From: Brevibacterium sp. UMB1308A
Lineage (GTDB): Bacteria; Actinomycetota; Actinomycetes; Actinomycetales; Brevibacteriaceae
Length of the DNA stretch: 64,000 nucleotides
Direction of reading: 5' to 3'
Assembly (NCBI RefSeq): GCF_030230605.1
Contig: NZ_JASPDO010000010.1
Location: forward strand, 1 to 64,000
The notes under the pieces were generated by a model. It was given only the letters and a program-made list of their open reading frames with translations. It was not told the DNA's origin and did not search any database. Each line of letters starts with the position of its first letter. Positions within the stretch are counted from its first letter, which is position 1. Below, piece by piece: positions 1-7,967 of this stretch. The position numbers were made by a program, and so were the translations under genes.

Positions 1-91
1 AGCACCATGCATGATACATGCTTACAAAGCATGTATAACCGCCTGAAGCCCTACGGAACACTGGGCAAGAAGCCCCTGCCGTACACACATT
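1..91 (+). ncRNA. structured leader of the Abi gene, possible abiF RNA
   Basis: A perfect 10-bp inverted repeat (ATACATGCTT at 14-23, AAGCATGTAT at 27-36) with a 3-nt loop is followed by a second small hairpin, GGGC (63-66), AAGAA, GCCC (72-75), all directly upstream of an Abi_2/AbiF-type gene. Established knowledge: a conserved 'abiF' RNA motif was described next to AbiF-type genes, and such RNAs can partner the HEPN protein in toxin-antitoxin-like systems. I infer that this leader is such an RNA; I have not matched it to the family model. It could also be a protein-binding operator. The element may begin left of the window. Confidence 0.42.
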
Positions 92-1072
92 TTGAGCATT
101 AACCCGAAGTGGCTACCCCTTGATGAGCAGGTGGAACGGCTAGTGAAGCGTGGCCTAGAGGTCGAGGACCCGACGAGGGCAATCCGGGTGATTGAGTCCG
201 TGGGCTACTACCGATTGACCGGCTACCTATATCCCTTTCTTGAATCCGAGGAGCACGTGGATGACAAGGGCCGCAAGACCATTCGAGTACTGAATACATA
301 CCGGCTGGGTACAACGTTGCATCATGCTGAATCGATCATCGGCTTTGACCGGCGACTGCGCACGCTGGTCATGGAAGGTGTTGAGCGCGTTGAAATAGCT
401 GTACGTATGCGTATCGCATATGTTCTGGGTCAGGTCTCGCCGTTCGCGCACGAGAACCCACTTTGTTTCGACAACTCGTTTACAACGCCGGGCACCGACA
501 GTCGTTATCCGAGCCCGAGCAAGCAGGTGACATGGCTTGCGCAGGTTAAAGAACGCAGAGACTCCTCGGATGAACAGTTCGCCGCCCATTTTCGTAGTAA
601 GTATGACGATCGAATGCCGATTTGGGCGCTGACTGAGCTGTTGGAGCTTGGGCACTTGTCGAGCCTTTATCGGGGTATGCGTCAGGGGGACGCTGAGGAA
701 GTGGCAGTGAGCTTTGGTGTCCCACACAAAAAACTGATGGCAAGTTGGCTGGCTAGTCTGAACTATGTACGCAACGTTGCCGCTCATCACGCGCGACTTT
801 TCAACCGTAAACTCCAGAACGCCCCCAAGCGACCTAAAGTCGGCCAAGTGCCACTTCTTGACCATCTGCGCGATCCTTCTGTGCCCAAGAAGGACTTCGG
901 CACATACAATGCCTTGGCAGTGATCGCATATATGCTACGTTCCATCGAGCTAGAGCGCTCCTGGGCGCCGCGGCTAGTCGAACTACTCCGCTCCTTCCCT
1001 ACTTCGCATGCACTCTCCATTGAATCGGTCGGAGCGCCGCCGGACTGGAACAAGCTTGACCTTTGGCGATAG
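92..1072 (+). CDS. Abi_2/AbiF-type abortive infection protein (HEPN)
   Basis: This 326-aa protein has the N-terminal signature of the Abi_2 (AbiD/AbiF) family, with YYRLTGY near residues 39-45, and a C-terminal HEPN motif RNVAAH in which R227 and H232 form the R-x4-H pair typical of HEPN ribonucleases. Members block phage growth by RNA damage when derepressed. The start chosen is TTG; an in-frame stop lies at 44-46 and no ATG or GTG is available at the N-terminus. No strong ribosome binding site is seen. It is preceded by a structured leader and followed at once by a two-hairpin repeat. Base composition looks lower in GC than the genes that follow, which suggests an acquired defence gene. Confidence 0.85.
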   Translation: MSINPKWLPLDEQVERLVKRGLEVEDPTRAIRVIESVGYYRLTGYLYPFLESEEHVDDKGRKTIRVLNTYRLGTTLHHAESIIGFDRRLRTLVMEGVERVEIAVRMRIAYVLGQVSPFAHENPLCFDNSFTTPGTDSRYPSPSKQVTWLAQVKERRDSSDEQFAAHFRSKYDDRMPIWALTELLELGHLSSLYRGMRQGDAEEVAVSFGVPHKKLMASWLASLNYVRNVAAHHARLFNRKLQNAPKRPKVGQVPLLDHLRDPSVPKKDFGTYNALAVIAYMLRSIELERSWAPRLVELLRSFPTSHALSIESVGAPPDWNKLDLWR

Positions 1073-1200
1073 TTACCCACCACACGTCAGCTGTTTGGGC
1101 TTGCTGTGTTGGGTAACGTGCCGATTTTGGGCCAAAAACGTGAACAAAACGAACAAAAAGGGGGTGTAGTCAACACACTGGATTGAGCTGTGGTGGGTAA
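1072..1200 (+). repeat. two-hairpin dispersed repeat, copy A
   Basis: The first stem pairs GTTACCCACCACA (1072-1084) with TGTGTTGGGTAAC (1105-1117), one mismatch. The second pairs 1167-1177 with 1189-1199, two mismatches. Between them lies a purine-rich core, GTGAACAAAACGAACAAAAA at 1140-1159. The reverse complement of this whole arrangement recurs at 23009-23140 and 43274-43407. It starts on the last base of the Abi gene stop codon, so it may also terminate that transcript. No coding capacity. Confidence 0.85.
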
Positions 1201-1293
1201 GTGGTGTGTCGATGCACGGAGGTGGTCCCACATCTATTGCAAATCTACGTACAGATGTAACCTGCTCGCCACACACAGAGCGAGTTCAGCCCG

Positions 1294-1299
1294 TACATT
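1294..1299 (+). promoter_or_regulatory. -10 box TACATT, leaderless start of the TIGR04222 gene
   Basis: TACATT is followed by exactly 6 nt (TAAGAC) and then the ATG at 1306. This is the spacing expected when the transcript starts at or next to the start codon. No Shine-Dalgarno sequence is present. Confidence 0.55.
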
Positions 1300-1305
1300 T
1301 AAGAC

Positions 1306-2178
1306 ATGAACCTGTTGATGACCAATGTGCCGGGGCCGCTGTTTCTGGCCTTTTATGCGGTGCTCATAGTGATATGCATTGTCTTGCTCATTGTGGGACG
1401 GGTGACATCAGGCGGGCCGTTGCGCAAAACCCCTAACGTGCTTGAACTGGCTTACGCGTCAGGTGGCCGCGTGAGTCTGGTGGCCACAGTCGTTGCTCTG
1501 CTCGACCCTCCACAACGCTTGGAGTACCTGGAGCGTCACGGCAATCCAGACCTGTACCGCAACATCAGCGCGCACCCCATTGTTGGGCGAATCCGCCAAC
1601 TCATGGAAGCGTCTGACCTTCAGCACTTGCCCATTTCCAAGCGCGCGGAAGAAGACCACCAGCTCAAGGAGCTGGAAAAAGACCTTGCCGCAGACATGCG
1701 CCACAACCGGTTACTGTCAGACAACAAGACGTTCCTGCGTAGACTGGCCGGCTGGTTCACGCTGGCAGTGTTTCTATTCGGGCTTTACCGCATCGTAGTG
1801 GGCCTGATCAACGACAGGCCCGTGGGCTTCCTTGTGGCCATGACCTGCAGCCTCATTTTCTTGATCGGGTTTCTTGTGTACTCCGGCCCAACGCGCCCAA
1901 TGAAGCGTACGCAGGGGGCGGCGTACGTGGACACCATGAAGCAGATGAAGGAACTCGAGCCACAGTCACAAGCGTTTTCCCTTGGACTCCCGCTGGCATT
2001 GGCAGTGGGCGGAGTCACGGCGGCCTGGCAACTGGACCCAACGTTCGCCTCGGTCTGGGCTTTGCCAACAGTGCCAAGTCCTTCTGGCGGGGGCGGGGGC
2101 TCCTCATGCAGTTCAGGATCCTCCTGCAGTTCGTGCGGCGGCGGTGGCGGATGCGGTGGTTGCGGAGGTGGCGACTAG
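1306..2178 (+). CDS. TIGR04222 membrane protein with Gly/Cys tail
   Basis: This 290-aa protein has one N-terminal membrane helix (about 4-32), a soluble part with the TIGR04222-type KTPNVLELAY motif near residue 44, and further hydrophobic segments near 148-168, 176-196 and 228-248. It ends in a low-complexity Gly/Ser/Cys tail with Cys at 268, 274, 277, 283 and 286, a regular C-x5-C-x2-C-x5-C-x2-C pattern. TIGR04222 proteins are known for such near-repetitive tails and have no assigned function. The next three genes are co-directional and translation-coupled, and one encodes an MNIO-family protein. I infer that the tail may be a modified or metal-binding segment, possibly the substrate of that enzyme. 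Confidence 0.85.
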   Translation: MNLLMTNVPGPLFLAFYAVLIVICIVLLIVGRVTSGGPLRKTPNVLELAYASGGRVSLVATVVALLDPPQRLEYLERHGNPDLYRNISAHPIVGRIRQLMEASDLQHLPISKRAEEDHQLKELEKDLAADMRHNRLLSDNKTFLRRLAGWFTLAVFLFGLYRIVVGLINDRPVGFLVAMTCSLIFLIGFLVYSGPTRPMKRTQGAAYVDTMKQMKELEPQSQAFSLGLPLALAVGGVTAAWQLDPTFASVWALPTVPSPSGGGGGSSCSSGSSCSSCGGGGGCGGCGGGD

Positions 2179-2232
2179 TCTGGTGTGTGGCTACCGTGTG
2201 CACGAACGGGGTAGCCACAGAGGAGGAGACTG

Positions 2233-2898
2233 ATGTTCAGCCACATTGCGGGAAACGCTTTCCTGTGGTTCTACGGCGCCTTGGTGGTGCTTCTGTTCTT
2301 CATTGTGTGGGGCGCTCGCGTGATGGTGAGTCGCGAGTATGCACGTACCCCCAACATTTTGGAGCTGGCGTATTCCAAGGACCGTCGTGCAGGCGTGTTC
2401 ACTACCGTGTCCACTCTGGTGTGTCCTCCCGCTCGGGCCGAATACTTCGCGCGCAACGGTGACGTCAAAATTTTTGGTGGGCTCATGCAGCAGCCGCTCA
2501 TTCAACGCGCCCTGGAGATCACCGACAAGCAGGAAGTCCCTGAGCACGTGTACGAAAAGCTCGCACATGACGACTACTCGCGTGCCTTGGTGGAGGATCT
2601 TCGCCGTGGCATGCGCGAAACTGGCATGCTCATTAGCCCTAAGCATCCGGCTTTGTTGGTCGCGCAGGCTGCAGGGTTGGCGCTGTTTATGCTGGGGGTT
2701 GCGCGCCTGGGCGTGCTGATTTTCGCCCACGAACCGGTGTGGGGCCTGCTGATCGAAGTACTGGTGGTTGTTGGGATTCTGGCCTGGGCTTTCCGCGAAA
2801 AGGTCTCCAACCCCACCAAGAAGTTCCGTTCGCGTAACTACAAGCAGCTGACCAATGAGATCCGGTCTTTGGATGTATCGTCCCGAGGTCGTTCGTGA
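2233..2898 (+). CDS. TIGR04222-like membrane protein, no Cys tail
   Basis: This 221-aa protein is a paralogue of the preceding one: an N-terminal membrane helix (about 10-30), RTPNILELAY matching the same motif, and two helices near 140-160 and 170-190. It lacks a Gly/Cys tail and ends in a basic stretch. The ATG is preceded by AGAGGAGACTG, a good ribosome binding site. Its stop overlaps the next start by GTGA (2895-2898), so it is translationally coupled to the MNIO-family gene. The role is unknown; a scaffold or partner for the Cys-tailed protein is plausible. Confidence 0.8.
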   Translation: MFSHIAGNAFLWFYGALVVLLFFIVWGARVMVSREYARTPNILELAYSKDRRAGVFTTVSTLVCPPARAEYFARNGDVKIFGGLMQQPLIQRALEITDKQEVPEHVYEKLAHDDYSRALVEDLRRGMRETGMLISPKHPALLVAQAAGLALFMLGVARLGVLIFAHEPVWGLLIEVLVVVGILAWAFREKVSNPTKKFRSRNYKQLTNEIRSLDVSSRGRS

Positions 2899-3746
2899 GT
2901 AGTCTCCCCGCGGGCTTAGGCGTGGGGTGGCGTTGGGAAATGCGCCAGTCGCAGGCCAAGTTGACGCCTGCATTTGTTGAGGTGCTGGCTGAGAACCACA
3001 ACCCGCGCGACCTGGACGAACACCTGCAGGTGTTGGTGGATTCGGATGTCCCGGTGGTCACTCACGGGGTGTCGCTGTCGCTGGGGTCTGCTGAACCACC
3101 GGATGCGGACACGTTGAACATGCTTAATGCGGTTGCAGAGGCGTGTCGTTCCCCGCTGATCAGTGAGCACATAGCGCTTGTGCGAGCCCAGGAGCTAGAC
3201 GGTTACGATTCCCCTCACGCCCAGGTGTTGGAAGCTGGGCACTTATTACCCGTCCCACTCACACGCGACCAGCTGGCCGTCATGGTGGACAACGTGAACC
3301 GCACGCAAGACGTGTTGCAGCGTCCCCTCGCCCTCGAGCCGATTGCCACCTTGGTGGAATGGCCGGACCCACAGATGCCAGAAGGCGAATTCGTCACTGC
3401 ACTTTTAGAGGAAACCGGAGCTGGGCTTGTTCTGGACATTGCGAACGTGTGGGCGAACGCTACCAACCATGGGCGTGACCCGCTCACCGATGTGCTGGCC
3501 ATGCCGTTAGACCGGATCGCGTATTGCCACATTGCGGGCGGTTCGTGGCGAGGCGACATGTACCACGACACCCACGCGAGTCCCGTGGTGCAAGAAGTCA
3601 TGGTGCTAGCCCATGAGGTGGTGGAGCGAACCGGCCCAGTTCCACTCATGCTGGAACGTGACTCAGCGTTCCCACCTGAAGACGAGATGTTCGCCGAACT
3701 CAACGCACTGGCCGATATCGCAGGCGTGGACAGGATTACCCCGTGA
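2895..3746 (+). CDS. DUF692 / MNIO-family protein
   Basis: This 283-aa protein matches DUF692, the multinuclear non-heme iron oxidase family (MbnB, TglH, ChrH), TIM-barrel enzymes that oxidise Cys or other residues in peptides with help from a partner protein. Visible family motifs are HGVSLSLG (57-64), SEH (90-92), LDIANV (180-185), NH (191-192), HIAGG (212-216) and HDTH (224-227). As I remember the family, the E-N-x-S motif reads LEPIA here (147-151) and the AGH motif reads AGG, so some expected metal ligands may be changed and activity is not certain. Both ends overlap neighbouring genes by four bases (GTGA), placing it firmly in the TIGR04222 operon. Confidence 0.85.
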   Translation: MSSLPAGLGVGWRWEMRQSQAKLTPAFVEVLAENHNPRDLDEHLQVLVDSDVPVVTHGVSLSLGSAEPPDADTLNMLNAVAEACRSPLISEHIALVRAQELDGYDSPHAQVLEAGHLLPVPLTRDQLAVMVDNVNRTQDVLQRPLALEPIATLVEWPDPQMPEGEFVTALLEETGAGLVLDIANVWANATNHGRDPLTDVLAMPLDRIAYCHIAGGSWRGDMYHDTHASPVVQEVMVLAHEVVERTGPVPLMLERDSAFPPEDEMFAELNALADIAGVDRITP

Positions 3747-4306
3747 CGGACCGCGACCTCGGCGCGATTCGCGCACAGTTGGCGCAGGACCAAGCCCAGT
3801 TTGTGGCCATCATGGTGGGTGGTGCCGAGAACACCATGGGCTTGGACCAGAAAAAACTTGACGCGGCTCGAAGCAGCCTGTTTTCCAAACGCTTGAGCAC
3901 TTTAGGCGGGCACTACCGGGGCCTTGCCGTGGGCCTGAAACGTGCGCGTTTACAAGGCGAACCAGCGTGGGAAACGGCACAGGAGTGGCACACAACGCAC
4001 CCACCTGCTGATCACGATACAGACGGGGCCAGCCTCCTGTTCTGCCTGGCTGAGGCGCACCAGTTACCGCCCGAGGCGCGAGCGGATTTCGTGAGCGCGC
4101 GCATCCGCTATCGACGAGTGAAAGACGCGACCGGCCCCAGGGCTGGGAACCGCGCTGGTGACACAGGCGGCACCCGGACCGGCACCAGGGCGAAAGGCCT
4201 GCCTGACGTCAAACCGCGAGTTGGCCCGTTTGTCGTGTCAGAAGACGGACTCGTGGCGTTCGGCTGGGGCCGGTGGGCGTGGATTTTTCGCCGCGGAATG
4301 CGATGA
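3743..4306 (+). CDS. unknown protein coupled to the MNIO gene (partner candidate)
   Basis: I do not recognise this 187-aa protein. The N-terminal half (1-75) looks helical and charged, with an initial motif resembling proteins encoded beside DUF692 genes. A basic Gly/Thr/Arg-rich linker covers about 130-155, and the C-terminus is rich in Trp and Arg (GWGRWAWIFRR). Its GTG start overlaps the MNIO stop by four bases. By analogy with TglI, MbnC and ChrI, MNIO enzymes usually need a peptide-recognition partner encoded next to them, so a partner role is inferred from position alone. Confidence 0.65.
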   Translation: MTDRDLGAIRAQLAQDQAQFVAIMVGGAENTMGLDQKKLDAARSSLFSKRLSTLGGHYRGLAVGLKRARLQGEPAWETAQEWHTTHPPADHDTDGASLLFCLAEAHQLPPEARADFVSARIRYRRVKDATGPRAGNRAGDTGGTRTGTRAKGLPDVKPRVGPFVVSEDGLVAFGWGRWAWIFRRGMR

Positions 4307-4316
4307 TGGTGCCAAC

Positions 4317-4330
4317 TACGCTTTGGAGGA
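4317..4330 (+). promoter_or_regulatory. -10 box TACGCT and ribosome binding site for the SDR gene
   Basis: TACGCT (4317-4322) lies just after the stop of the preceding gene. GGAGGA (4325-4330) stands six bases before the ATG at 4337. The SDR may have its own promoter in addition to read-through. Confidence 0.4.
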
Positions 4331-4336
4331 GTCACT

Positions 4337-5140
4337 ATGGCTAACGCACACGCCCATTCGACAAGCGCTTTGCCCATCAGCGATCAGATTGTCCTCATCA
4401 CTGGAGGCGCCCGGGGCCTGGGTGCTGCTCTGACCAAAACCTTTGTGGCTGAAGGCGCCAGCGTCGTCATCAACTACCGCACCAGCGAAGACGCTGCAGG
4501 CGAACTTGTTAAGTCGATCCAGGGACAAGGCGGCCGGGCGCTCGCCGTGCAGGCCGATGTCACCGACTTCCGCGCTGTTCTTGCCATGTTCAAGTACGTG
4601 CAGGAGGAATGGAACGCTCCAGTGTCTACCGTGGTGAACAACGCGCTGGTGGACTTTTCCTTCAACGGCGACGAACGCCCTCACGCCGATGAAATCGACT
4701 ACGAACACTTCGACGCACAGTTCCGCGGCTCCGTGGGTGGCGCGGTAAACACCATTCAGTCGGCCCTGCCAGGATTCCGCGAACTGGGGTCCGGGCGCGT
4801 GATCAACATCGGCACGAACTTATTCCAGAACCCGGTGGTTCCGTACCACGACTACACCGCTTCCAAGGCCGCGCTTCTCTCTGTGACCAGGACTTTTGCT
4901 AAGGACCTGGGGCCTCTGGGGGTCCGGGTGAACATGGTGTCCGGCGGTCTGTTGCGTACCACGGATGCGTCTTCGGCTACCCCGCCCGAGGTGTTTGACG
5001 CTATCGCTTCCACCACCCCTTTGGGGCACGTGACGACCCCCGAAGAGTTCGCGGCGGCAGCCACGTTTTTCGCGTCCCCGGCTTCGCGTGCTGTGACGGG
5101 TCAGAACTTGGTGGTCGACAACGGTCTGGTGTTCGACTGA
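4337..5140 (+). CDS. SDR family oxidoreductase (3-oxoacyl-ACP reductase-like)
   Basis: This 267-aa classical short-chain dehydrogenase has the cofactor motif TGGARGLG near residues 21-28, the NN-A motif (VVNNALV) and a Y-x3-K pair in YTASKAALL. Such enzymes reduce 3-oxoacyl-ACP or similar ketones with NAD(P)H. A GGAGGA ribosome binding site supports the start. It ends three bases before the convergent oleBC gene. OleD, the reductase of the olefin pathway, is an extended SDR of about 340 aa, and this protein does not look like it, though its position beside oleBC-oleA is suggestive. Confidence 0.8.
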   Translation: MANAHAHSTSALPISDQIVLITGGARGLGAALTKTFVAEGASVVINYRTSEDAAGELVKSIQGQGGRALAVQADVTDFRAVLAMFKYVQEEWNAPVSTVVNNALVDFSFNGDERPHADEIDYEHFDAQFRGSVGGAVNTIQSALPGFRELGSGRVINIGTNLFQNPVVPYHDYTASKAALLSVTRTFAKDLGPLGVRVNMVSGGLLRTTDASSATPPEVFDAIASTTPLGHVTTPEEFAAAATFFASPASRAVTGQNLVVDNGLVFD

Positions 5141-5143
5141 GTT

Positions 5144-7930
5144 TCACCCCAGCTGGTCTTCAGCCCATTCGCGTAGCTGTTCGCGGTTGATCTTGGAGTT
5201 GTGGCGGATGTCGGTGAGGAAGTCCTTGGCCACAAGAACAGCCGCCACGTCCAGGTCGCACTTTTCAAGCACGGTTTCCCGGATCTGCGCGGTGATGTCG
5301 AGGCCAGCCAGGCCGGGTTTCATCTCATCTGTACGCTCCAAGACAACAACGAGTGCTTGGTTACCGTGAGGCCCAACACCCACTACGGCACTGCGCGAAA
5401 CCCCAGGCACTGTGTCCACAACGGCTTCGACGCCGCCGGGCGCCACGGGGCCATAAGGCGTGGTCACAATGTGTTGCGTGCGCCCTTCAACCCAGATGCG
5501 CCCCTGCGCGTCCACGTGACCAATGTCGTTGGTGCGGTGCCACGTGTGGCCACCTGCGGTGTCGCGTTTTGATTCGACATCGGTGAGCCACAGACGGTCG
5601 TAACCAGACTTGATGTGATCGGCTGACACCACGAACTCACCCAAGACCCCCACGGCGTCAGAGCTCACAACGTCAGAACCGCCAGACGAAGACAGCTCGA
5701 TGAGTTCCTCAGACGAGGAACCGTCAGGAAGGATCGGTGCGATCGCAAAACGCACGCCTTCGATCGGGCGGCCCACGCACACGCCATGATCACTAGCCGC
5801 TTCCATCGCTTCTGCAACACCCTCGGCAGTGATGTCGGCAAGCAACAGTCCTTCCGTCATGCCGTACGGCGAGTGAACAGAAGCGTTGGGGAAGACGGAC
5901 TTAATCTTCCGCATAAGCTCAAGCGGAACCGGCGCACCGGCAGACAGTGCCATCTCGACACCGGCGCACGCTGCCCGCTGTTCGTCAGTGAGCTCATCAG
6001 CGGTAGCCGCAACGTTGGTGTAGGCAGCCGGGGAAGCGAAAACCATGGTGCAGGATCCGGCGGCGACCGCCTCGGCCAGGGCGCGCGCCGTGAGCGTGCG
6101 CGGCTTTGTCACCGACATATTCGGAGTTACGGAGCTGGCACCAATTCCCGGTCCCAACAGGGCAAACGGCGGGAACCCAGCCACCAGGCCGGTACCAGGT
6201 TTGACGTCGAAATGACGTTGGAGGACCGTGGCCAAGGCACCCAGTGCTCGGTGCGTGTAGCGCACACCCTTGGCCGGGCCGGTGGAGCCGGAGGTAAACA
6301 GCACGGCTGCGTCGTCGTCCAGCTGCGGGGTGTCGATCTTTTCGTGCGATTTGACCCAGCGACGCGACATTTCAGTCATCGACGTCTCAACCCCCAACAG
6401 GCGGCGCGTGAGTGCGTTGAGCGGGGTCACTGAAATTCGGCGCCCAGGCCAGCCGGCACCTCGGGCTAGGGTCAGACCGGGCACCTCACCAATAATCCAC
6501 TGCGGGTCCGAGGCTTTAATCGCCCGCGTCATGCCCGCAGCCCCAAGACCGGCGTCGGCAACAACCACGACACCTCCGGCCTTGAGCACCGCGTACGCGG
6601 CGGCGGTGAGGTTGTTGCCGGGAGGCACCAGAAGGCTCACACGGTCACCGCGCTTGAGTCCCTTTTCCTGCAGGCTCAACGCAATCGCGTCAACCACGTG
6701 GCTCAGCTGCGCCCAGCTGATCGCCTGGTCCTTGCTCATGTCCACGCTGGCCACGGACGGGTCGGTGTGGCGGGCGTCCAGGGCGTCGAAGATCATGGGG
6801 AGGTCGTCGTTGGCGCCGGTGGCGGCATCGGGGCCAGTCTCACCAGCAACCGTCCTGGCTGAATCAGCCGTCCCACCGGCCGCAGCCACCTGCGCCCCAT
6901 CAACCGGAAGTGAGGCCGCCAGCCACTGCAGAATCGTCGAAGCGTAGTCCACGTCCTCAGCGAACAAGTGGCTGGTGCGCTCGAACCGGTGAATATCAGC
7001 CTGAGGGAGTCGCTTACGCAAATCGCGCAAGTACCGCTCCTGGAAGACCGGGTCCTTTGGGCCCCACAGGATCAACGCCGGCGTTTCAATCGTTGCGATG
7101 TCGCGGGCCAGCTGCTGCAGTTCATCGTGCGACGGGTGGTCCGAGGTAGCCGGAATATCCGCGACGAACTGCCCAATTCCGTGTCGCTGGGCGGCCGTCT
7201 GATACGGCGAGCGGTAGGCGTTTGCGACCTCGGCCGGCATGGAATTCGACAACGCCAAGGTGGCGCGCAGGAAGGCATCCGTGCGCACGGTGGAGTACGG
7301 CAAAACCGGGCCGGTGAGTGCCGCGCGCAGGGCCGCGGGAATGTTTTCGTTGTCGTCGTGCCACACCGCGGTGTTGAGCGTCATGACGGCGGCGACGCGG
7401 TCCTGGTTGCGGGCCGCCCAGGTCAGCGACAGCACCCCGCCCCAGTCGTGTCCCAGCGTGACTAGGGGGTGGTCCGCGCCTGAGGTGGCGGACACCTCGG
7501 CGGTCAACTCTGAGATGACAGCGTCAAAGTCTGTGACACGCTGCGCGATGCGGCGCTGCGTGGGGTCGTCACCCAGGGGTGTGGGCAAGTTGGAATGTTC
7601 AACCCGTTCCGAGTACCCCATTTCCAGCTGGTCAGGCGCGATGACCCTCCAGGTGCGGGTTCCGGGTTCGCCCGCTGCGTCCACAGTGGCCTGGGCCAGG
7701 CGCCGCCACAGGTACGACCACGTGGGGTTTCCGTGCAGAGCGACGATCGTGCCGGTGGGCTCGAGGCCACGTTCGCGCAACGCGGGCAGGGTGTCGAGGA
7801 CGTGGAAGGAACGCTCGCCGTCGAAGGTGGGAATCGTGACGATGCGCGACCACTGTGGGTCCCATTCCGCGAGGTCAGGTGGGGTGGTTGCCGGTGCGGC
7901 TCCGAACGCCGCCTGTGAAGGATGGGACAC
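5144..7930 (-). CDS. oleBC: OleBC fusion: beta-lactone decarboxylase and beta-lactone synthetase
   Basis: This 928-aa fusion has an N-terminal alpha/beta hydrolase of haloalkane-dehalogenase type (OleB, about 28-340), with nucleophile D162 in GHDWGG and a likely catalytic H321 in RTSHLF. An Ala/Gly-rich linker follows (345-375). The second domain is an ANL-superfamily adenylating enzyme (OleC, about 378-928) with the P-loop FTSGSTGPAKG at 545-555. In the pathway OleC closes a 2-alkyl-3-hydroxy acid to a beta-lactone and OleB releases CO2 to give a cis-alkene. Such fusions are known from actinobacteria such as Micrococcus. It lies 37 bp downstream of oleA and is surely co-transcribed. Confidence 0.93.
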   Translation of the reverse strand: MSHPSQAAFGAAPATTPPDLAEWDPQWSRIVTIPTFDGERSFHVLDTLPALRERGLEPTGTIVALHGNPTWSYLWRRLAQATVDAAGEPGTRTWRVIAPDQLEMGYSERVEHSNLPTPLGDDPTQRRIAQRVTDFDAVISELTAEVSATSGADHPLVTLGHDWGGVLSLTWAARNQDRVAAVMTLNTAVWHDDNENIPAALRAALTGPVLPYSTVRTDAFLRATLALSNSMPAEVANAYRSPYQTAAQRHGIGQFVADIPATSDHPSHDELQQLARDIATIETPALILWGPKDPVFQERYLRDLRKRLPQADIHRFERTSHLFAEDVDYASTILQWLAASLPVDGAQVAAAGGTADSARTVAGETGPDAATGANDDLPMIFDALDARHTDPSVASVDMSKDQAISWAQLSHVVDAIALSLQEKGLKRGDRVSLLVPPGNNLTAAAYAVLKAGGVVVVADAGLGAAGMTRAIKASDPQWIIGEVPGLTLARGAGWPGRRISVTPLNALTRRLLGVETSMTEMSRRWVKSHEKIDTPQLDDDAAVLFTSGSTGPAKGVRYTHRALGALATVLQRHFDVKPGTGLVAGFPPFALLGPGIGASSVTPNMSVTKPRTLTARALAEAVAAGSCTMVFASPAAYTNVAATADELTDEQRAACAGVEMALSAGAPVPLELMRKIKSVFPNASVHSPYGMTEGLLLADITAEGVAEAMEAASDHGVCVGRPIEGVRFAIAPILPDGSSSEELIELSSSGGSDVVSSDAVGVLGEFVVSADHIKSGYDRLWLTDVESKRDTAGGHTWHRTNDIGHVDAQGRIWVEGRTQHIVTTPYGPVAPGGVEAVVDTVPGVSRSAVVGVGPHGNQALVVVLERTDEMKPGLAGLDITAQIRETVLEKCDLDVAAVLVAKDFLTDIRHNSKINREQLREWAEDQLG

Positions 7931-7967
7931 GTTCTGCCTTTCGACGGTTGTGCTTAGACGGTGGTGT

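Noticed and set aside
1072..1200. CRISPR array or integron attC site
   Set aside because: There are only two imperfect stems around a non-repeated core, no spacers of constant length, and no cas or integrase gene nearby.
1206..1436. Small plus-strand frame before the first TIGR04222 gene
   Set aside because: It overlaps the start of a better-supported gene in another frame and includes repeat flank.
2191..2973. Minus-strand reading frame across the TIGR04222/MNIO genes
   Set aside because: It runs against three translation-coupled genes and gives a low-complexity product.
4337..5140. Calling this SDR oleD
   Set aside because: OleD is an extended SDR of about 340 aa; this one is a classical 267-aa SDR on the opposite strand.
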